Source: CBDCPI01 sp965220245 (GTDB lineage: Bacteria > Chloroflexota > Dehalococcoidia > Lucifugimonadales > UBA3495). Taken from it: 64,000 bases of DNA. The position numbers and the translations under genes were made by a program. Shown here in pieces: positions 26,886 to 36,148 of this stretch; the first letter of the stretch is position 1, and each line of letters opens with the position of its first letter. The notes under the pieces were generated by a model. That model did no database searches. It was not told where the DNA came from and saw nothing but the letters and a program-made list of their open reading frames with translations. The stretch is from the NCBI GenBank assembly GCA_965220245.1, contig CBDCPI010000001.1:62001-126000 (forward strand), in the 5' to 3' direction.

Positions 26886-27942
26886 GGGGTCCGTCCTACC
26901 CTTCGTTTGCAGTTTCTTCCAGCAGTTTCTTCCAAAGGAGGTCCAAGGCACGAACTAAAGTATTCCCGCCGGAGAGACTTGTCAAGAATACTCGCCCTTC
27001 GTTACTTTAGAGCTAGCGGCGTTAGTGGCAACCGCCCCTTGGTAACGGCGTCAATCTCCCCGGGAGACGTCTAGGCTAGCCAGGGTATCTCTCCGGGCAG
27101 GTAGTGGGTGGCCCGGAACACTCGGTTCCCCAGCAGACCCTCCACGTCCACGTGAAAGTGGGGGTTCACGTACTCCCACACCACCTCTCCGGCCGGAGTC
27201 ACTTGGAACATCCGGCCGAACGACCCTTCGGTGATCAGGGTGTTGCCGTTGCCGAGGCGGCAGGCGCCGGAAATGAACGGGCTGAAAAAGTTATAGGCGG
27301 GGCTGTCCCGGTATTCCCAGACGATTTCGTTGGAGGCCGGGTCGACTTCTATAACCCTGGAGAAGGGCAGATTAGCGTCGCGGCGGTGCGCGCCGTTGTC
27401 GAAGACCAGCACGTTCCCATTAGGCAGCAGACTGGGGTCATGCTGCTGGGCGAGGGTTTCGTACCCGAGTTGCCAGACGATCTCGCCGCTGGCCTGCTCG
27501 ACGATCCCCACCGTCGAGATGTTGCGGAAGCTGAACATCACCCGGCCACCGGGCAGGGGTACAATCGTGTTCCCGTGGCTCCACTCGTCCCGCAGGTCGT
27601 TGAAGGTGATTACGTGGGTATCGGGGTCCAGGTGTTGGTAAGCGTGCCACTCCCAAACACGGTTGCCGGCCGCGTCCACCTCCACCAGAACGTCGGCCCA
27701 CATCCCTTCCGGGGCTGAGCCAGGAATCCCGCCTTTGACTCGGGCGGCCAGTTCCGGCGGCATGGGTTCCACAGTCAGATAGATGGCCCCGCCGGACTCG
27801 GTGCGCCGGGCGTCGTGATGGTGGTCCGGGTCCCGGTGCTCCCACAGCACCGTGCTGTCGGGGTCGGCCTCCAGCATTACGCCGCTCTTGAACCGCTTCC
27901 CTTCCTGGAAGCGGTTCCAAGTCTGGTCTTGCAGTTTGCCAC

Positions 27943-29025
27943 GGCTTTGTTGCATGAATATTGGCAGCACATGAAATGTCCCGACACCCTTTGAATCGAG
28001 CTATGCTACTCGATAGCTATCCGGCATTCCCAAGTGGGTCATCCGATTCAAAGCGGCACACTTTACCTTGGCTTCCACCTTCTGCTGCGGTAACTTCCTG
28101 GCCTGAAGATAGGAACCAAAGATGGTCTTGAACCGAAACATGGCAGTCTCGGCCAGGGAACGCCGATGATAGCCCGACTCTTGTTTCCACCGCTTACGTC
28201 CTACCTTCCGAATCCTTCTCAGGTTCTCGTCCCGCACCAGGGGCGGGGCGGCACAGTTCCCATGCTGCCAGATACGGGCATCCTTTCGAGGTGGAATTGC
28301 TACCCGCCTGACACCTCTGACAGCGCAGCCCTCATATACCTTCCTTTTGTCGTAGGCCCCATCGCCACCCACCTGCTCCACTGACTCGGTGCTCTGGTCC
28401 AGAAGTTCGGGCACCGCTCCCGCATCGTCCAGGCTGGCCTCGCTCAGTACCACGGCCTGGATCTCCTGGGTTTCACTGTCCACGCTTAGATGGAGCTTCC
28501 TCCAGGTGCGCCGTTTGGTATAGCCATGCTGACGCACCTTCCATTCTCCCTCCCCAAAGACTTTCAACCCGGTGCTGTCCAGTACCAGGTGCAAGGGCCC
28601 AGCAGCTTTCCTGAGCAAGGAAACCCCCAGGCGCTTGGCGCGCTTGCAGAGGGTGGTATAGTCCGGCACCGGCAAATCCCACTCCAGCAAGTGAAACACG
28701 GACCGGAGAAACCCTTCGGCAGCCCTCAGGGTCAAGTGGAAGACGCTGCGCACCATCAACAGACACTGGATTGCTCCATCGGAATACTGAAACTGCCCAC
28801 CGCGCTTTCGGGGGCCGTCGGGCTTCCAGGCCCCAATATCCTCTTCGCTGGTCCATAGGGTTATTGAACCCCGCTGGACCAGGCTTTCGTTGTAGTCATG
28901 CCAGTTACGTATCCGATACTGGGATTTCCTGGTGGTGGTGCGTTTCTTGGGACGAGCTTTGGAGGCTTGCGGTGTTCGCTTCATGCCTCCAGCTTAACAC
29001 TACCTCCCATTCATTCAACAAAGCC
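27943..29025 (-). mobile_element. IS5-family (IS903-like) insertion sequence, 1083 bp
   Basis: Ends GGCTTTGTTGCATGAAT (27943-27959) and, reversed, GGCTTTGTTGAATGAAT (29025-29009), one mismatch, close to known IS903 ends. Flanked by a perfect 9-bp direct repeat GTTTGCCAC (27934-27942 and 29026-29034), the duplication length of this group. Contains one intact transposase. Confidence 0.95.
28001..28984 (-). CDS. IS903-like DDE transposase
   Basis: 327 residues, uninterrupted. RIRNWHDYNESLVQRGSITL is the family start; DDE residues in LHLVLDSTGLKVFGEGEW, VGGDGAYDKRKVYEG and ESGYHRRSLAETAMFRFKTIFG. A basic Lys/Arg-rich N-terminus precedes. Intact ends and duplication suggest it could still be active. 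Confidence 0.93.
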   Translation of the reverse strand: MKRTPQASKARPKKRTTTRKSQYRIRNWHDYNESLVQRGSITLWTSEEDIGAWKPDGPRKRGGQFQYSDGAIQCLLMVRSVFHLTLRAAEGFLRSVFHLLEWDLPVPDYTTLCKRAKRLGVSLLRKAAGPLHLVLDSTGLKVFGEGEWKVRQHGYTKRRTWRKLHLSVDSETQEIQAVVLSEASLDDAGAVPELLDQSTESVEQVGGDGAYDKRKVYEGCAVRGVRRVAIPPRKDARIWQHGNCAAPPLVRDENLRRIRKVGRKRWKQESGYHRRSLAETAMFRFKTIFGSYLQARKLPQQKVEAKVKCAALNRMTHLGMPDSYRVA

Positions 29026-29483
29026 GTTTGCCACCGTAAAACAGATTGCCGTTGGGCAGCAGATAGCCGTAAAGCCCTGGCGGGTAGGGCATTGACCAGC
29101 GATGCACCTCGGCCCCATGTATATCGATCAGGTACATGTCGCCCGGCCCGCTCATCGGGGCATAGAGCACGTAACCGGGGCAGGCTTGTCCCTCATCTAA
29201 GGCAGTCAACCCGGTGCTGCCCATCCGGCGGCGGGTCTGTTGGTCGACGGGCATAAGCTCTCCCTCCTGAGAAGGAATCGTGGTAGCTGCTTTACTGCTT
29301 TATTTGTGATTCCGTCTAATTATTACCATCTTTCGCGGCGCCTGTCTCTTACGGAATGATTATTCCGCAGCTTCTTAAAATGATGTTAAAGTGTTAGAGC
29401 GTATCCGCAACTGCCAACTGCTCAAGGCTAATATTTGCAGTCAGGATTTCAGCAGAGGTAAGGGACTGTGACCGAGAGAGTGA

Positions 29484-29612
29484 TTGGGAAAGAAGATTGG
29501 CCGGCAATTCTATATCGAGGACCTTTTGGGTCGGCCGGTTGATCTGATCACCGATAAGGCGCTCCGAAAAGAGTTGCGGCCTTACATCGAGGCCGAGGCC
29601 GTCCGTGTCTGA
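29484..29612 (+). pseudogene. C-terminal remnant of an MNT-type nucleotidyltransferase (antitoxin-like)
   Basis: A short frame reads KKIGRQFYIEDLLGRPVDLI then TDKALRKELRPYIEAEAVRV and a stop at 29610-29612. The pattern (E-DLLGRPVDLVT...L.P.I..EAV.V) is the end of minimal nucleotidyltransferases of HepT/MntA modules. The catalytic GSxxxG..SDxD part is missing. No HepT gene follows. Confidence 0.5.
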
Positions 29613-29703
29613 TGACAACCTGGTCGGACGGCGAAATAGGCTATAGAAGCAAGACTGTGCAGCCGCATTGACCACACTGCCCATTAGTCGCTAAGGTGAC
29701 TGT

Positions 29704-30144
29704 GTGGTATCAGCGGCAGAAGCGAATACGATACTTGTGGAGAACAAGGTAATCGGGGTGAATCTCGCCTGGAGGCGTGAGAGTAGGGGTTTCAAACTAG
29801 AAGCCAAGGTGCTGTCAATGGACTCCGACGCGGTTCTGAGCTTGCGCGGCTATGTCGGCCCAAAAAACCGTAGCCTTGTGCTCCTGTATCGGAACACGCC
29901 TATTCGGAAGTACACAGTCCATGACCGGCACAAGAACCCAGCCACAGGAGAGATAGTTCTTGGTCCACACAAGCACACTTGGGACGATAATTGGGAAGAC
30001 AGATTAGTCTACGTTCCAGACGACATCACCGTCGGCGACCCAAACCAAGAACTGCTCGATTTCCTGAATGAATGCAACATCCAGTTAGGAGGCTCATATA
30101 GCCCACAGATGTTCTTTCCACCCAGCACAGGAGGGACTTCTTGA
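29704..30144 (+). CDS. DUF6978-like protein, first of a coupled pair
   Basis: 146 residues from GTG 29704, with AAGGTGA 5-6 nt upstream. Sequence VIGVNLAWRRESRGFKLEAK, then YRNTPIRKYTVHDRHKNPAT and LGPHKHTWDDNWEDRLVYVP resembles the DUF6978 family that accompanies DUF1828 proteins. No membrane segments or catalytic motif recognised. Lower GC than the chromosome around it. Its stop overlaps the next start (TTGA). Probably a toxin-antitoxin-like or phage-related pair; function unknown. Confidence 0.6.
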   Translation: MVSAAEANTILVENKVIGVNLAWRRESRGFKLEAKVLSMDSDAVLSLRGYVGPKNRSLVLLYRNTPIRKYTVHDRHKNPATGEIVLGPHKHTWDDNWEDRLVYVPDDITVGDPNQELLDFLNECNIQLGGSYSPQMFFPPSTGGTS

Positions 30145-30539
30145 AGCAGAATGAATGCCCGAAGGCGGTTCCAGTCTACTGGGAACATCTTTCTAATGAG
30201 TTCGAGGTCTCCAAGTCCAATGATGGGTGCTTCGTGCTGACGCCCTTTTTACGACCGGACGGCGAAGCGATCGAGCTTCAACTTAAGGTGCGGCCTGATA
30301 ATCGCGTCCTTCTTAGCGACATGGGAGATTCGCTGGGATATCTGTACGTGAATGGCCTCACCCTTACCAAAGCTGTAATGGACAAGACACGTCGGATTTC
30401 CCGTGGGTTTAGTGTCACACTTAGCCAGAACGAGCTGAGCGTCTACTCTGACGCTCAGTCGATCGGCGAGGCATTACACAGACTGATTCAGGCAACACTT
30501 GCTGTGACAGACCTCATTCAAACCCACAAAGAGGACTAG
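30141..30539 (+). CDS. DUF1828-like protein, second of the pair
   Basis: 132 residues from TTG 30141, with AGGAGGG 7 nt upstream. Contains GCFVLTPFLRPDGEAIELQL and RVLLSDMGDSLGYLYVNGLT, the DUF1828 pattern (TPF...DG..IE.....LSD.G..L..L...G). Co-translated with the preceding gene. Members are found in phage, plasmid and island contexts; biochemical role unknown. Confidence 0.65.
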   Translation: MKQNECPKAVPVYWEHLSNEFEVSKSNDGCFVLTPFLRPDGEAIELQLKVRPDNRVLLSDMGDSLGYLYVNGLTLTKAVMDKTRRISRGFSVTLSQNELSVYSDAQSIGEALHRLIQATLAVTDLIQTHKED

Positions 30540-30679
30540 AGGGCCTGCCTCGAAGTGCAAGAGCCCCTAGCAGTTGTTCCGTCGAACCCACCAACGCCAC
30601 CCCAAGATAGCTCACGTCAAATAGAGGCCGAACACTGACCACCGCAACTGAGCCAACAACCCAAACTGGCTCTAGGGTC

Positions 30680-31846
30680 ATGGTCCCCGGACTGGCTGCC
30701 GGGCATGCGGTGTTCCACTGGATCATCCAGAGCTTCGTGGTGCTGCTGCCCGAAATCCAAGCCGCCTTCAGCCTGAGCGGTGTGGGGGTGGGCGGGGTGC
30801 TCTCCGCTAGGGAAATCGCTATGTCGCTGCTGTCATTGCCCGGCGGCGTAGTAGTCGACATGCTGCGGAAATACTGGGGGTTCTTGTTGGGCGCCTGTCT
30901 CGGTGCGGCGGGCTTGGGGTCCCTGGTTATGGGCGTGTCCCCCTTCTATTGGCTGTTGCTGCTGGGTATGGCGGTAGTTGCCGGCTCCCACTCCATCTGG
31001 CACCTGCCGGCCCAGTCCTCCCTCTCCTACCACTTCTCTCACCGGCGGGGCCTGGTCCTGTCGCTGCACGGAGTGGGCGGAAGCGTTGGGGACGTGGCCG
31101 GTCCGGTGGCCACCGGCGCCATCCTGGCGGTGCTGAGCTGGCGGGGACTGCTGAGCGTATACGCCTTGACGCCCCTTTTGCTTGGGGTACTGGCCATCTG
31201 GGTGTTCCGGCACATCGGGCTGGTCCGGGAAGAGGAGGCTACGGTGGTCACTCTTTCCCAGCGGGCCGAAATTACCAAGCAGCTACTAAAAAGCCGGGTG
31301 CTGTGGGGACTGATCATGGTGCGGGGCCTGCGGTCAATGACCTTGGTGTCGTTGGTCACCGTGCTGCCCTTGTATCTGGCCCAAGACCTAGAGCTGACCC
31401 CTTTCTCTCGGGGGGTTCACATCGGGCTGCTCATCGCCATCGGCTTGGTCGCCAAACCGGTGGCGGGCCAATTGTCCGACCGCTACGGACGCAAGCAGGT
31501 GCTGGTGCCGGGGTTAATTTGGTCCTGCCTCTTGACGTTGGCGCTGGCAGTCTTTGCCGACGGTATCCTACTCACCATTACCGTGGCCTTGCTGGGCTTA
31601 TTTCTCTACCCGGACCAACCCATTCTCATCGCAGCAGTGTTTGACGTCGTCGGCCGCGACGTGGCATCAACGGCCACCGGGGTTACGGCCTCTATCGGCT
31701 TTTTAATGTCCGCCGGTTCCTCCCTCGCCGCAGGGGCCCTCTATGAGACGATGGGCTTCCAAGCGGTGGTTTTCTACGTCGCCGCCCTCTTTGCTTTGGC
31801 CTCCGTCATCTTCCTGGCCCTGCCTCTGAGACGAAACGAAAGCTAG
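30680..31846 (+). CDS. MFS transporter
   Basis: 388 residues, about 12 membrane helices. FVVLLPEIQAAFSLSGVGVG opens the N-terminal half; the inter-helix motif VAKPVAGQLSDRYGRKQVLV is the repeated motif A in the second half. HRRGLVLSLHGVGGSVGDVA resembles oxalate/formate or sialate-type MFS carriers. The substrate is unclear. The start ATG 30680 has no strong ribosome site and the frame is open a little further upstream. Converges on the SDR gene. Confidence 0.88.
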   Translation: MVPGLAAGHAVFHWIIQSFVVLLPEIQAAFSLSGVGVGGVLSAREIAMSLLSLPGGVVVDMLRKYWGFLLGACLGAAGLGSLVMGVSPFYWLLLLGMAVVAGSHSIWHLPAQSSLSYHFSHRRGLVLSLHGVGGSVGDVAGPVATGAILAVLSWRGLLSVYALTPLLLGVLAIWVFRHIGLVREEEATVVTLSQRAEITKQLLKSRVLWGLIMVRGLRSMTLVSLVTVLPLYLAQDLELTPFSRGVHIGLLIAIGLVAKPVAGQLSDRYGRKQVLVPGLIWSCLLTLALAVFADGILLTITVALLGLFLYPDQPILIAAVFDVVGRDVASTATGVTASIGFLMSAGSSLAAGALYETMGFQAVVFYVAALFALASVIFLALPLRRNES

Positions 31847-31933
31847 CCCCAACTCGGCCGTTGCCCGCATCGTCGCTCAACCTCGGTAACAATAACGCTG
31901 TTTCGCTGCTGATTGAGGTCCTGCTATCCCCGC

Positions 31934-32702
31934 CTACTGGGCGACGTAGCCGCCGTCTACTGCCATATTGTGGCCGGTTACGAACGAGGGCGGCGGGAGA
32001 GGATAGCCAGACCACCGCGGCGGCGATTTCCTCGGGCTGGCCCAAGCGGCCGATGGGGTGGCGAGCGATGATCCTTTCCTCGAAGCTTTCGTGGGCCGCG
32101 AATAGAGGCCGCAGCAGTGGGGTGTCGATGTAGCCGGGGCACACCGAGTTGACCCGAATACCGTCTTGGGCGTACTCCAACGACGCGGCCTTGGTCAGGC
32201 CGACCACGCCGTGCTTGGCGGCCATGTAGGCCACGGAGCCTTGGGTGGCGATCAGTCCCATGATGGAGGCGGTGTTTACGATGGCGCCGCCGCCCTGCTT
32301 CAACATCTGGGGAATTTCGGCCTTCATCGACAGCCAGACGCCCTTAAGGTTGATGCCGATAACCCGGTCCCAGTCCTCTTCAGCATAATCGGCGGTCAGC
32401 TTGCGGTCGCGGCCCCCGGAGACGCCGGCGTTGTTGAAGGCGCAATCCAGGGAACCGTAGGCTGCCACGGCCCGGTCCACCATTATCTGGGTATCGGCGG
32501 CGTTGGCTACGTCGGCGTGCACCAAGATGGCATCACCACCTTCCTCCTTGATCATCTGCACCGTCTCTTCGCCGCCCTCGGTATTCAGGTCCACCGCCAC
32601 CACCCTGGCCCCCTCCCGGGCGTAAGCCAACGCCGCCGCCCGGCCGATGCCCGAGGCGCCGCCGGTTACCAAGGCCGTCTTGCCTTCCAGTTGTCCCGCC
32701 AT
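31934..32702 (-). CDS. SDR-family oxidoreductase (one +1 frameshift near the C-terminus)
   Basis: 255 residues when one extra C in the CCC run near 31988 is ignored. TGGASGIGR cofactor motif, NNAG, catalytic Ser in VNTASIMG, YMAAKHG (YxxxK) and CPGYIDTPL. After correction the end reads FVTGHNMAVDGGYVAQ, the normal SDR end; as given, the frame runs on into the MFS gene to 31806. NAD(P)-dependent dehydrogenase of unknown substrate, often SDR type 'glucose 1-dehydrogenase-like'. Two further SDR genes lie within 4 kb. Confidence 0.88.
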
Positions 32703-32735
32703 TCGATCATCTCCGTGAGCGGAATCAATTATCGC

Positions 32736-33614
32736 TTAACCCCGCCCAAACCAGTCGGGGTGGACGGCCTGCAGACCCAGTTGCGGCCAAGCGGCGGGCG
32801 CGCTGCATTTCTCCAGCCGTTCCTCCAACGGCAGCGTGTCATCCCAGTAATAGGCGATGATACGCCGCCCGTTCCAATGGCTGGCGGCGTCGGACGCGAT
32901 CCAGACTACCGGCGATTGCATCACCTCCGGTTGGATGAGGGCGTCGGTAGTGGCCCCTTCCGGCGGCAGCACCATGTTGGTGGCGGTGGCCCCGCCGGGG
33001 GTAAGCACGTTGGCGGTGACCCCGGTGCCTTCCAAGTCTTGGGCCATGATGGCCACTAGGGCTTCATGCCCGGCTTTGGACGGCCCGTAAGGCGCGCCGC
33101 CCTTGCGCCACATCGTGTCCATGCTGGTGGTCACGCCGATGATGCGGCCCGACCCTTGCTCCACCATGTGACCGGCCACGGCATGGGACATCAGGAAAGG
33201 CCCGCTCAAGTTCACGTCGATAACCCGCAGCCAAGCGGCGGGGTCGATGCCCCAAAAGTCGGTGCGGCTGCCGGAAGCGCCAGTGGATGTAAACCCGGCG
33301 GTGCGGGGATTTATGCCGGCGTTATTGACCAGAATATGAAGCCCGCCCATCTCGCTGATGGTGCGGCCCACGGCGTTGGTCACCGAGTCCGGGTTGGTAA
33401 CGTCAGCGATTATGGGCAGCACCGCGTCGTCACCGCCCAGTTCCCGCATGTCGTTGGCCGTCTGCTCCAGCCAATCTTCGTTGATGTCCAACATGGCTAC
33501 CCGGGCTCCGGCCCTCACTAGGCCGGTAGTGATGGAACGGCCCATGCCGATGGGGCTGGCCGCTCCGGTAACGATGGCGACTTTCCCTTGCAAAGTGTCT
33601 GCTGGCGTTGTCAT
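32736..33614 (-). CDS. SDR-family oxidoreductase
   Basis: 292 residues. TGAASPIGMGR at the cofactor site, NNAGINPR, catalytic Ser in TTSMDTMW and YGPSKAGHEAL (YxxxK), then TPGGATATNM. The C-terminus (about 60 residues, SHWNGRRIIAYYWDDTLPLE) is longer than in usual SDRs. Same strand as the SDR above with a 34-bp gap, so probably co-transcribed. Confidence 0.9.
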   Translation of the reverse strand: MTTPADTLQGKVAIVTGAASPIGMGRSITTGLVRAGARVAMLDINEDWLEQTANDMRELGGDDAVLPIIADVTNPDSVTNAVGRTISEMGGLHILVNNAGINPRTAGFTSTGASGSRTDFWGIDPAAWLRVIDVNLSGPFLMSHAVAGHMVEQGSGRIIGVTTSMDTMWRKGGAPYGPSKAGHEALVAIMAQDLEGTGVTANVLTPGGATATNMVLPPEGATTDALIQPEVMQSPVVWIASDAASHWNGRRIIAYYWDDTLPLEERLEKCSAPAAWPQLGLQAVHPDWFGRG

Positions 33615-33693
33615 TACTTACCCTCTCTGCGCCCATGCCGGTGGGAGATCGGGGAGGAACCGCAACATGAAAATGGGCGAGGCATTATGGTAC

Positions 33694-34818
33694 TCAGGAA
33701 CCCATTATACGTTGCCCCTCTATAGCCAACAACACTTCCTTGCGCTCCAGCCCCCAACGGTAGCCGGCAAGGCTGCCGTCTTTCCGCACCGCCCGGTGGC
33801 AGGGGACGATCAGGGACACCGGGTTGGAGGCGCAGGCCCGGCCCACGGCGCGGCTGGAATTGCGGTCCAGTCCCAATTCCTGGGCTAACTGCTGGTAGGT
33901 GCGGGTCTCCCCGTAAGGGATGGACTGGAGCAACTGCCAGACCCGTTGCTGGAAAGCCGTCGCCTTAACGTCTAGCGGCAGATCAAGCCCGGGCAACCGC
34001 CCTTCCAAGTAGGCCAGGACCGAACCCACCCACCCTTCGAGGGCTTCGCCTCCCTCCTGGTGGACGGCCTTCGGGAACTCCGCCCGAAATTCCTCTATTA
34101 GAGCCGAGGGTTCGTCGCCCAGCTTTACCGAACACACTCCTTGTTCGGTGGCCCCGACCAGCAGATAGCCCAAGGGCGATTCCGCGACCAGGTAGTTAAT
34201 CATCATGCCGACTCCACCATTCTTGTATTTTCCCGGAGTCATGCCCAAGTGGAATTTTGAGCCTTCGTAGAGGCGGCTGGAAGCGCTGAACCCGGCCTCG
34301 AACATGGCATCGGATAGGCCGTGGCCTTGGCGGACCAGCGATTTGAACCGCTCCAACCGGCGGGCGTGGGCGTATTGCCTCGGGGTCAGTCCCGTTTCTC
34401 TCTTGAATACTCGCTGAAGATGCGAAGGGCTGACGGCAGCGGCTTGACTTAACCGGGCCAGCGTCGGCAGCCCGTCAGGGTGTCTTTCTAGGTGGTCTCG
34501 AATATGGCCGGAGACCCGGCGTACCAACTCGGAATTCCGGCTCTGCCGGAAGGGTTGGTCCGGGAGGCAGCGGCGGCAGGCGCGGTAGCCCGCCTGCTCA
34601 GCATCTTCAGGGCCGTCAAAGAAGCGTACTTGGCCCTGCCGGGGGCGGCGGCTGGGGCAGGTGGGCCGACAGTAGACTTTGGTGGAGCGCACCACGTAGA
34701 CGAAGCGGCCATCGTAGCCCCGGTCACGGTCCAACACCGCCTGCCACAGACACTCGGGGTTGGCCTGCTGTATGTCTATTGGCGTCGGCGGGAATTGTTC
34801 CTTCGGCCAATTCTGCAA
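33694..34818 (-). CDS. ada: Bifunctional Ada: transcription activator / O6-methylguanine-DNA methyltransferase
   Basis: 374 residues from TTG 34818, with GGGAGG 6-7 nt upstream. N-Ada zinc domain has C50, C54, C81, C84 (VYCRPTC and CRRC); the first Cys accepts methyl from phosphotriesters. AraC-type HTH about residues 95-195 (LARLSQAAAVSPSHLQRVFK, GFSASSRLYEG). C-terminal methyltransferase has FQQRVWQLLQSIPYGETRTY and acceptor site IVPCHRAVRKDG. Repairs alkylated DNA and, once methylated, activates the adaptive response. Confidence 0.95.
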   Translation of the reverse strand: MQNWPKEQFPPTPIDIQQANPECLWQAVLDRDRGYDGRFVYVVRSTKVYCRPTCPSRRPRQGQVRFFDGPEDAEQAGYRACRRCLPDQPFRQSRNSELVRRVSGHIRDHLERHPDGLPTLARLSQAAAVSPSHLQRVFKRETGLTPRQYAHARRLERFKSLVRQGHGLSDAMFEAGFSASSRLYEGSKFHLGMTPGKYKNGGVGMMINYLVAESPLGYLLVGATEQGVCSVKLGDEPSALIEEFRAEFPKAVHQEGGEALEGWVGSVLAYLEGRLPGLDLPLDVKATAFQQRVWQLLQSIPYGETRTYQQLAQELGLDRNSSRAVGRACASNPVSLIVPCHRAVRKDGSLAGYRWGLERKEVLLAIEGQRIMGS

Positions 34819-35053
34819 ATTGCCCTCCCAAGGTATCTGCTAGTTGCCGTCGGCATACACCAAGACTAACCCAACCTTGCGGGCAATTCTATCCGGTTCT
34901 GGCCCTCAAACTTTGGGCCCTAGCTCCAAGTAATAGACGCACCCTCTTCTACACAACGGGTGTCCGTCAGAGTTTTGCGTAGGGAAGTGCGAGCAGTAGG
35001 GAATCCTCTAATCTACCTTGTGCTAGCTGCGGTCGAATCCAGCGGATGAACAG

Positions 35054-35761
35054 TTACGGACCCTGGCGGCGTAGTTCTTCCTCCAGTCGTTGGACGCGCG
35101 CCTCAGCCGCGGCGGCGCGGGCTTCGGCGGCATGGCGGGCGGCGACCTCCTCCATGAACGTGTTCAGGTAGCGCCGCGCCACCGGGTCCCAAAAGCGCAA
35201 GTTCCCCTCTTCCCAGCACAAATCCAGGTTCAGCGCGTCGCTGTGGCCCCAAAGATGCTCGCCGTCCGTCCGGTGGATGGGGATGGGGACGTAGGTCCCA
35301 TCCACCAGTTGGCCGCCGGCCAGAGACTCTTGGTACCGGCCCCCGCCGGTGGGGTCGAAGCGCCAGTATTCGGGGACGGCCATAGCCGCGTACAACCCCG
35401 GCTTGACGGTCTCGTCGCGCCGGGCAGTGCGGTCGGAGGCTACTTCCATTACGAAGTCCGGCGGCTTGCCCTGCTCCGGGATCGAATAGCCGTTGCGGGG
35501 AAGTATCGTCGCAGGGTTTACGCCGAACGCGACGAGCAGGTCGGGATACAGCACACCCTCATAGCTTTCAGTCGGTATCAGGGCGGCGGCGACTTCACTG
35601 AGGATGACGGTGCTGTCCCTGTTGCCGAAGTGTTCGGCCAAGGCAGCCGGATGGGCCGGGTAATTTATGGAGTGAAAACCGGTCAATTCTTCTGGCGGAG
35701 CGTCTGGAAACTGGATAATTTGCCCGGTGTCCGGCGGGGGGGTAACGGGCTTGGTGGTCAT
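35054..35761 (-). CDS. Uma2-family (DUF820) putative nuclease
   Basis: 235 residues with the Uma2 restriction-endonuclease-like core: VLYPDLLVAFG, PPDFVMEVASDRTARRDETV and KPGLYAAMAVPEYWRFDP (PD-x-ExK-like arrangement). The C-terminal tail is an Ala/Arg/Glu coiled coil (EEVAARHAAEARAAAAEARV). Uma2 genes multiply in cyanobacteria and Chloroflexi; cellular role unknown. Isolated, with 235 bp of featureless sequence before ada. Confidence 0.9.
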   Translation of the reverse strand: MTTKPVTPPPDTGQIIQFPDAPPEELTGFHSINYPAHPAALAEHFGNRDSTVILSEVAAALIPTESYEGVLYPDLLVAFGVNPATILPRNGYSIPEQGKPPDFVMEVASDRTARRDETVKPGLYAAMAVPEYWRFDPTGGGRYQESLAGGQLVDGTYVPIPIHRTDGEHLWGHSDALNLDLCWEEGNLRFWDPVARRYLNTFMEEVAARHAAEARAAAAEARVQRLEEELRRQGP

Positions 35762-35952
35762 AGCGGCCTCGCGGGGCGAGCAGTTGGCACGAGGGCATTA
35801 TAAGCCTATGGTGCAAGAACGACAAAAGCTCCGAAGGGAAGGTTTCGCAAAAACTTGACGGACACCCATCTGTCACTCCGCCCTTGACACACGCTAGCCA
35901 CGCCATAGCCTTCAAATATCAACGGCCCAACCAAGTCAATGGAGCGCAAGCC

Positions 35953-36102
35953 ATGACTACCACTGCCACCCGCACAATCATCGTCCTGGACCCGACGGCT
36001 CCCCCGAGGGAAATTCGCCAGCCAATGGCGCCGCGCCTGCCGGACCTGCGGGGCAGGGCCGTGGATTTCCTCTGGAACAGCAAGACCAAGGGACACTCAT
36101 AA
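35953..36102 (+). pseudogene. Short ORF resembling the N-terminus of a UGSC-type (seleno)protein
   Basis: 49 codons from ATG 35953 (GGAG 8 nt upstream): TRTIIVLDPTAPPREIRQPM, LPDLRGRAVDFLWNSKTKG. The LDPTA...APRLxDLRGxxVxxLxNSK pattern recalls the start of UGSC-family thiol/seleno-oxidoreductases, whose catalytic part is missing here. Either a truncated gene left by deletion, or a small protein. Confidence 0.45.
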
Positions 36103-36148
36103 GGGGTACTAAAAGAGCGACGCTGGAAGATCGCCCAAAGGGAATAAC

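Larger units (their letters stand above)
27071..29254 (-). pseudogene. Arylsulfotransferase-like (ASST/beta-propeller) gene split by an IS903-like element
   Basis: The 5' part runs from ATG 29254 (GGAGGG upstream) to 29026: MPVDQQTRRRMGSTGLTALD to LLPNGNLFYGGK. The 3' part runs from 27942 to 27071: LQDQTWNRFQEGKRFKSGVM to HYLPGEIPWLA. Excising the IS and one 9-bp duplication restores one frame of about 364 residues. The product has repeated propeller blades with ASST features (LLPNGNVLVFDNGAHR, DEWSHGNTIVPLPGGR, GNGNTLITEGSFGRMFQV). Relatives transfer sulfate between phenolic compounds; here no signal peptide is seen. The gene lies downstream of nothing obvious and is inactive as found. Confidence 0.8.
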
